DNA of 64,000 nucleotides from Zanthoxylum bungeanum (lineage: Eukaryota > Streptophyta > Magnoliopsida > Sapindales > Rutaceae): positions 62,001 to 126,000 of the forward strand of contig SKCR01049641.1 of assembly GCA_019454045.1 (NCBI GenBank). The letters run 5' to 3'. The notes beneath the pieces were generated by a model. That model was not told the origin of the DNA. It was given only the letters and a program-made list of their open reading frames with translations, and did not search any database. Position 1 is the first letter of the stretch, and each line of letters starts with the position of its first letter. This document shows positions 59,204 to 64,000 of the stretch, in pieces. The position numbers and the translations under genes are program-made.

Positions 59204-60814
59204 TTAGTTGATTTGGCGGCCACGTGCTCTTTGTCTGGCTGTCATGACCTCGTGATCAATGTATTTGTTCAGATACCCGTTTCGTGCTAGATCTTCCATC
59301 TGTTCTCGCAGATCTTTACATCTGTCTGTTGCGTGTCCTCTGGAGTTGTGGTGTACGCAATAAGCCTTTTGGCTCCTTTTGTCCGGGGGAAATCTTCTTT
59401 GGTCGGGTTCTACTAAGAGGCCTTTCCCCTGGATCTCCATGGCAATTTGTCCCAGTGGTTTCTTTAGGGGAATGTACGCATCTTCCCCAACCACATGGTT
59501 TACTTGGGTCGGCGCCCTTCTCTCTTGGTTATCTCGGTGCAGTGGTTTGAACTCCTTGTGCTTCGGAGGTGGTCTTCTGGATTTTCTTTCTACATGGCGG
59601 GGGGCGCCCTCTCTCGTGGTCCTTTCTCTGATGGTGTTCCCTTTTCGGGATACTTTCTTTTCTTTCTCTAACAAAACGAATTTTCGGGCCACCTCCAGGG
59701 CAGTTGCGTAGTCCGGGGTGTCTTGGATCCTTAGGTGGGTCCATAGCCTCCCGACTTTTAAGGCTCCCTTCAAGGTTTCCAGGGCCTCGGGGGATTCATA
59801 CCCTCCGACTTCGAGTACCATATTGTGGTATCTTTCAATGAATATCTTCAAAGGTTCATCGTCTCCTTGTTTCATAAGCCTTAGTTCTCCAATTGTCTTT
59901 CTCGGGACACAAGCCCCCTTGAAGTGTCGTATGAATGACTTTCTGAGTTGTGCGAAGCTGCTGATGCTCCTTGGGGCTAGGCTTCTATACCATAGAATGG
60001 CCGGTCCGGCCAGAGTTAGGGGGAACACTTTGCAAATGGCGTCCCCTGTTACCCCTTGTACCTCCATTAGTAGGACGAAGCCTTCAATGTGGGTTTTGGG
60101 ATCGGTATGGCCTTTGTATGGTGTCATGGTCGGCATGCTGAATCTTTTTGGGAATTTCTCTGACTTTATTTCTTCTGTGAGGGGGGACTCATCTTTTCCG
60201 TCCTAGACATCCCCTCTGTTTGCATTGGGGTATATTCCTCATTTGACCAGCTCCTCCCATAACCAAGATTTCATGCTGCTGTCTTTGGTTCCATGCCGCC
60301 CCCTGTGGTTTCTTTTCTTTCTGCTATCTCGGGAATGGTGCTTCTCGGGGTCGGTATCTTCTCGTACTTTTTCATTATATTCTTTTCCTCTTCTCCAGGT
60401 GTTGTGAGGGCTATCGTAGGAGGAGTCTGGTGACGATTTTTCATATTCTCCCTCCCATGTGTCCTCGGTCTGGGAATCTCTCTGCACTACCACGGATCTC
60501 ACCCTGTTGGGTTCCCTCCTCCGGGGTCTGTCGTCTTCACTTGTATCGACAATTCTTTTTCCTTCTGCTATGTCGTTCCTTCGCCGGCTAGTCCCGGCCT
60601 CGAATTTTCCATTGTGTGCTCATTCTATCCTTTCCAACCGGTCTACTATGGTTTTTAGCAGAGTTTGGCTTTCCTCCCTTTCTTTCCTAAGGTTCTCCTC
60701 GATCTTTTCCATCCAATCTGCAGCCGAGCTCCCTGATGGTTGATGGTTTCCGTCTTCCGCAATTGTCTCACTACGCGAGTTGCTTTTTGTTGAGTTCCCC
60801 ACAGACGGCGCCAA
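59204..60814 (-). pseudogene. G1 gag (Retrotrans_gag), three in-frame stops
   Basis: One continuous frame of about 537 codons from just after the PBS, with no frameshift but stops at 60620-60622 (TGA), 60239-60241 (TGA) and 60203-60205 (TAG). The longest open part, 59204-60136 (310 codons), carries a plant Retrotrans_gag core (LAGPAILWYRSLAPRSI, QLRKSFIRHFKG, FIERYHNMVLEV). It then has a basic linker and a C-x3-H-type knuckle (CVHHNSRGHATDRC) followed by LREQMEDLARNGYL, the form usual in Tat/Ogre-like gypsy Gag. Near the N terminus a coiled coil (MEKIEENLRKEREESQTLL) is visible. Gag would form the virus-like particle. The frame ends at a stop with no protease after it. Confidence 0.88.
60796..60813 (-). 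other. G1 primer-binding site
   Basis: TGGCGCCGTCTGTGGGGA on the minus strand, two bases from the LTR end, the common TGGCGCC-type site of plant gypsy elements. I do not name the tRNA. Confidence 0.85.
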
Positions 60815-60815
60815 C

Positions 60816-61552
60816 TGTTGACGGCTGATTTTGGTCTCAGGGGCAATATGGGAATATCACTCCCGAGACTAATCCTCCCTCAATAGTGAATTTGTTTGGT
60901 TATGGGGGACCAAAAGCAAATTTAGCAAAAGACAGATAAATGCACCAATCAACAAGGAGATTTAACGTGGTTCTGTGGATCTTGGTCCGACCTACGTCCA
61001 CGGGCACAAAAAGGATGATACTTTTATTACTCAAACACGCTTCTCAGCTCTCTCTTTTGTTTACAAGTCAGAGCTTGATGATTCTGATCACTAATTTTAT
61101 GATGCCTTTTACACATACTATGCCCTCCTATTTATAATAACACAGAAATCAGACTCATATTTGTATAAGAAATCCTAGTTGAACTTTAGTCTTCTTTCCT
61201 TGGAAGGATTCCTAGTCTGATTTTCCCTTCTCTTTTCTTATTCCTTTTCGGATTCTGACTTTATTTCCTTGTGAGAGTAGGATAATTCATTTTATCTTAT
61301 CCGCAAGAATGGGGTGTCGTCATCTTGAACACGTCTCACCATCTGGTCGGTCTTCATGAGGTCGGTCATGGCAATCTTTTATGCGTAGAGTGTTTCTGCC
61401 GACCTTATAGTGCTCGGTCATCCGAATCAAAGTGGTCGGTCTTTACATGTTGTGGTCGGGTCGGCTTTGATGATCTTAACCAGTCAGGGAATTACCCTTC
61501 TGTCCTCGTCGTGCTGCCTTAAATGTCATAGTGCCTGAAAACACCATCAACA
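60816..61552 (-). repeat. G1 5' LTR (737 bp)
   Basis: TGTTGACGGCTG to CACCATCAACA, partner of 43371-44106. Confidence 0.93.
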
Positions 61553-61557
61553 TACTT
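61553..61557. repeat. G1 target-site duplication, right copy (TACTT)
   Basis: Identical to 43366-43370. Confidence 0.93.
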
Positions 61558-62032
61558 ATTTACCACCTATTTATTTATTGAATTGTTAATCATTAAGAGG
61601 TATTTGTATAATTTTATTTCTTTTCGTATCTGTTTTGCAGTTTTAAAACAAATAAAGATAAATTAGAAACTTCGAATAAAATGAGATGAAATTAGGATAT
61701 AAAAATAATATTTTAGTGTCAGATACATAGAGCCAGCAACATGACATCAACGTGGAACTCCAACAGCAACAAGACTCGGGCCAGAAAATTTGGGATTGAC
61801 CACCATCTTTGGTTAATTTTGTGACCTATTTGTCGTTATTTGTTTTATCTTATTCTTCAAAGTTTTTTATTACTTAGCTATCAATAAGGTTGATTAGGTA
61901 ATCATAATAATTTTGAAAGATTGATTTATGTGTTTAGAACTAAATCGTTCAACACATAATACAATTCATTAGTTAGATTGCCATTTTAGAATATGAATAT
62001 ACTTTCATGGCATATGTAACTATAATCAGAAC
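61558..62032. other. Unassigned flanking DNA
   Basis: AT-rich, no repeat pair or coding frame recognised. It continues the DNA that ends at 43365 on the other side of G1. Confidence 0.5.
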
Positions 62033-62515
62033 TTTTTTTTAGATAAGACAAGTATATTAATCAAAAAAGATAACAAAAGCATAGGGACATACCTCAGCGA
62101 GATACAGAATTAAGGAGAACAAACGCTCCAAGTAATACAACTTAAGCTTAAGAAGCAAAAGAACAAAAGAATGACTAAACGTTCAACACCAATAAAGAAA
62201 TTCAAAAAATATCTTCGAATAATTATCAAGAATGATGAAATCATATATTATTATAAGATGAATCCACATTCTTTGATAAGTTAGCACGAGTCCAAATAAA
62301 AAAACAATATCACGACAAATAACACTAGAGGAACAAAGAGCTTTCACAAGCAAACAAGCATTCTTCTCCCTCCAAATGAAGTAAACCGCAACAACAAAGA
62401 AGAGCCTAACAACCAAGTGACACATAGAACTACTGCTAAACTGCTTCATCTAAGAAACTGTCTCTAACTAGTCACGGGGGGCACCAATCAATGTCGTATT
62501 TAGAAAAACTAGAAT
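62033..62515 (-). mobile_element. 5'-truncated LINE tail
   Basis: A T8 run at 62033-62040 is the poly(A) end of a minus-strand element. Upstream in the element, frame 62183-62449 includes VVAVYFIWREKNACLLVKAL and RDIVFLFG, similar to the C-terminal end of plant L1-type LINE ORF2 proteins (the YFIW.E+N signature). The RT domain is absent, so this is a 5'-truncated copy. No duplication was identified and the right edge is approximate. Confidence 0.6.
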
Positions 62516-62543
62516 TGATATGACTGATAAGGATAGTCCAATA

Positions 62544-64000
62544 TGTTGGGTTCTCTAAGAACAAGTCCAAGATCAATTAAGCATAAAATTTGTGTGAATA
62601 ATCAAAGTAAGATAGCGGAAAGTAAACACTTTGATCGGCTAGGTTGGATGTGTAGACAACAAAATTTGCCTCCTTTGAAGTTGCTCCAAGCTCTCCTTTG
62701 AATTGTATGTTGAGCTTCCAAGCTTGTTCTTTTTGAATTCGAAACTCAAGGGATGTTTCCCTATCACCTTTGTTGACCTTTTTGTGTGCTAGCAATGGAG
62801 AATATTTGCAATAAAATTTCCCCTTGTTCTTCGTGTAACTCTCGGCCAAGCCAAGAAATTGGAAGAGAGAGTGCTTTGGGCATGAATGAGAAGAGAGGAG
62901 AGAGTGAGTGAGTTGAGTGACTTGTATTTGATTTTTCCAAAAACCAAAATGATATACCAAAATCAAATGTTTGGTAAAAGTCCATCACACTTGACACTTG
63001 TGTAAGAAACAAATTATCTCAAAATCTCTACTAACTTCCATCAAATAAAAGTTAAGCAAATGACTAATGATGTGACTTGTTGTGGGCCCCACTTGATTCA
63101 AAATCCGAGTGGCCTCGCAAACACATTCGGGCTCGGGTTCGTTAATTCCGAATTAACGAATTTTCTGTTGTGACTTAATTAAATCAAATTTAATTAAATA
63201 ATTATGCCTAGCAAAATTACTATTAAAGTCGCTCGCGAATTAATTCTAAATTAATTCGTTCGCCCGAATTAAAATCCAATTTTAATTCCTTTATGAAATC
63301 TAATTTCATTTAATATATCGAATATATTATTTTATCGATTAATTCTGAATTAATCGTTCTCTCTCTATTAATTGAATTTTATCCCAGATAAAATCTTTCC
63401 GTAATTAATCCTAGATTAATTTTCTCTCTCTTCTAATTAATCCCAGATTAATTATGTTCGAGTCAAACGTCATCGGTGAATCTTCGGGAAGCGACCCATG
63501 AGATCTCTGGATATATTGGCAGTAAATCCGGTTATCGGACTATCCGAATACGTGCGTATCCTGTACCACGTTTTTACCGATTTACAAGACATGGTTGGCT
63601 TCTAGCAAAGCACTGTGCCTACCCAATTCTCCAGAAATATTCTTTTAAATAATATGTAATCTTTGTCAGGCATAGTATACGTAGTATTGCATATTGCGAT
63701 CCAGTATCGATATCACATGCTAGGCCTAGGGATGGAATTGTGTCTACCTCATACGAAGCATATATCGGATCTCTGGTAACTAGTCTCTATAATCGGATAA
63801 TCATGACCTAGTCATATTATCCCGATGACTATAGTACTAAAAAGTACTAGTTCCGTATCTTGCGTGATCATCATCTCCATATGACTGAAGTGATACTTCC
63901 ATCTTGACATCACACCCAATACACTACGATTTTCAGTATACCCAGAAGAGGCGTACACAGAACCTGTTAAAGCCCCGGACGACCAAAACTAAAGTATACT
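62544..64000 (-). repeat. E8: Copia-family LTR, running off the window
   Basis: Starts TGTTGGGTTCTCTAAG at 62544 with no PBS to its left, so it is either a solo LTR or the 3' LTR of a minus-strand copy lying to the right. About 1457 bp are visible and, by comparison with full LTRs, about 550 bp remain outside. Hairpin array 63138-63453. The aligned splice-donor-like site is not preserved here (AAAGTGTTTACT context near 62632). The expected duplication copy is CAATA (62539-62543). Confidence 0.85.
63138..63453 (-). repeat. E8 LTR hairpin array
   Basis: First stem TTCGTTAATT-CCG-AATTAACGAA (63138-63160) is perfect, with T:A where E1 and E6 have C:G. Others include GAATTAAAAT-CCA-ATTTTAATTC and GAAAT-CTA-ATTTC. 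Confidence 0.82.

Larger units (their letters stand above)
43371..61552 (-). mobile_element. G1: Ty3/gypsy-type element with gag but no pol
   Basis: LTRs 43371-44106 and 60816-61552 (737 bp, about a dozen differences by eye) with a perfect TACTT duplication. In element order (minus strand): 5' LTR, PBS 60796-60813, gag 60814-59204, tandem-repeat region 59035-57549, an antisense gene 57367-44159, polypurine stretch, 3' LTR. E7 (9,980 bp) is nested inside, so G1 itself is about 8.2 kb. No protease, RT, RNase H or integrase motif is seen anywhere between gag and the 3' LTR, so it is non-autonomous. The gag knuckle type and the tandem repeats fit the Tat/Ogre-like branch of plant gypsy elements (inference). 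Confidence 0.9.

Noticed and set aside
60620..60814. A start at the beginning of the G1 gag frame
   Set aside because: The first codon would be TTG inside the primer-binding site; the frame is open there but the start is not supported.

Overview
The window is plant nuclear DNA made almost entirely of LTR retrotransposons. I find no intact host gene, no structural RNA gene, no CRISPR array and no prokaryotic signal. The evidence is Ty1/copia LTRs whose primer-binding sites resemble the initiator-Met tRNA 3' end, a Ty3/gypsy gag with a plant-type intron-bearing antisense gene, a tRNA-derived SINE and a LINE tail. An angiosperm is a safe call, the species is not. All coordinates and identity estimates were read by eye.

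Layout. Positions 1-40927 are a nest built from six copies of one large Copia family (LTRs about 2.0-2.1 kb, internal region about 5.7-6.0 kb). I call them E1-E6. E5 (minus, 22297-40927) is the outermost copy visible. Its 3' LTR was hit by E4, of which only the LTR fragment 21814-22296 is in view. E4's LTR was hit by E3 (minus, 15829-21813), E3's pol by E2 (plus, 6204-15828), and E2's 5' LTR by E1 (minus, 1-6203). On the right, E6 (minus, 29006-39188) is a complete 10.2-kb copy inside E5's 5' LTR, with a perfect AGAGG target-site duplication. Positions 40928-43370 are older flanking DNA with an inverted-repeat unit and a SINE with a perfect 11-bp duplication. Positions 43371-61552 are a Ty3/gypsy element, G1 (minus, duplication TACTT). 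It carries gag but no recognisable pol, two tandem-repeat blocks, and a multi-exon gene on its antisense strand. A seventh Copia copy, E7 (plus, 46648-56627), sits inside an exon of that gene. Beyond G1 lie a 5'-truncated LINE tail and the LTR of an eighth copy, E8 (minus, from 62544), which runs off the window.

How the parts work together. Every visible Copia gag-pol is broken, yet E2 and E7 have LTR pairs about 99% alike, so they inserted recently. The breaks are shared in a nested pattern. A stop just before the second integrase Asp is in E1, E2, E3, E6 and E7 but not E5. A 1-nt reverse-transcriptase frameshift is in E2, E6 and E7 but not E5. A 40-bp deletion of the YVDD catalytic box is in E2 and E7 only. 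This is best read as a lineage that kept amplifying with enzymes supplied in trans after losing its own.

The most unusual structure is a run of about nine to ten short hairpins, nearly all with three-base loops (mostly TGG or TAG on the sense strand), in the R/U5 half of every full LTR. Similar hairpins recur in an unusually long (about 2.5 kb) leader before gag. Each LTR also keeps a GTRAGT splice-donor-like site near its 3' end, and each leader keeps a cluster of TGGGCY motifs. No host biological system other than transposable elements is visible.
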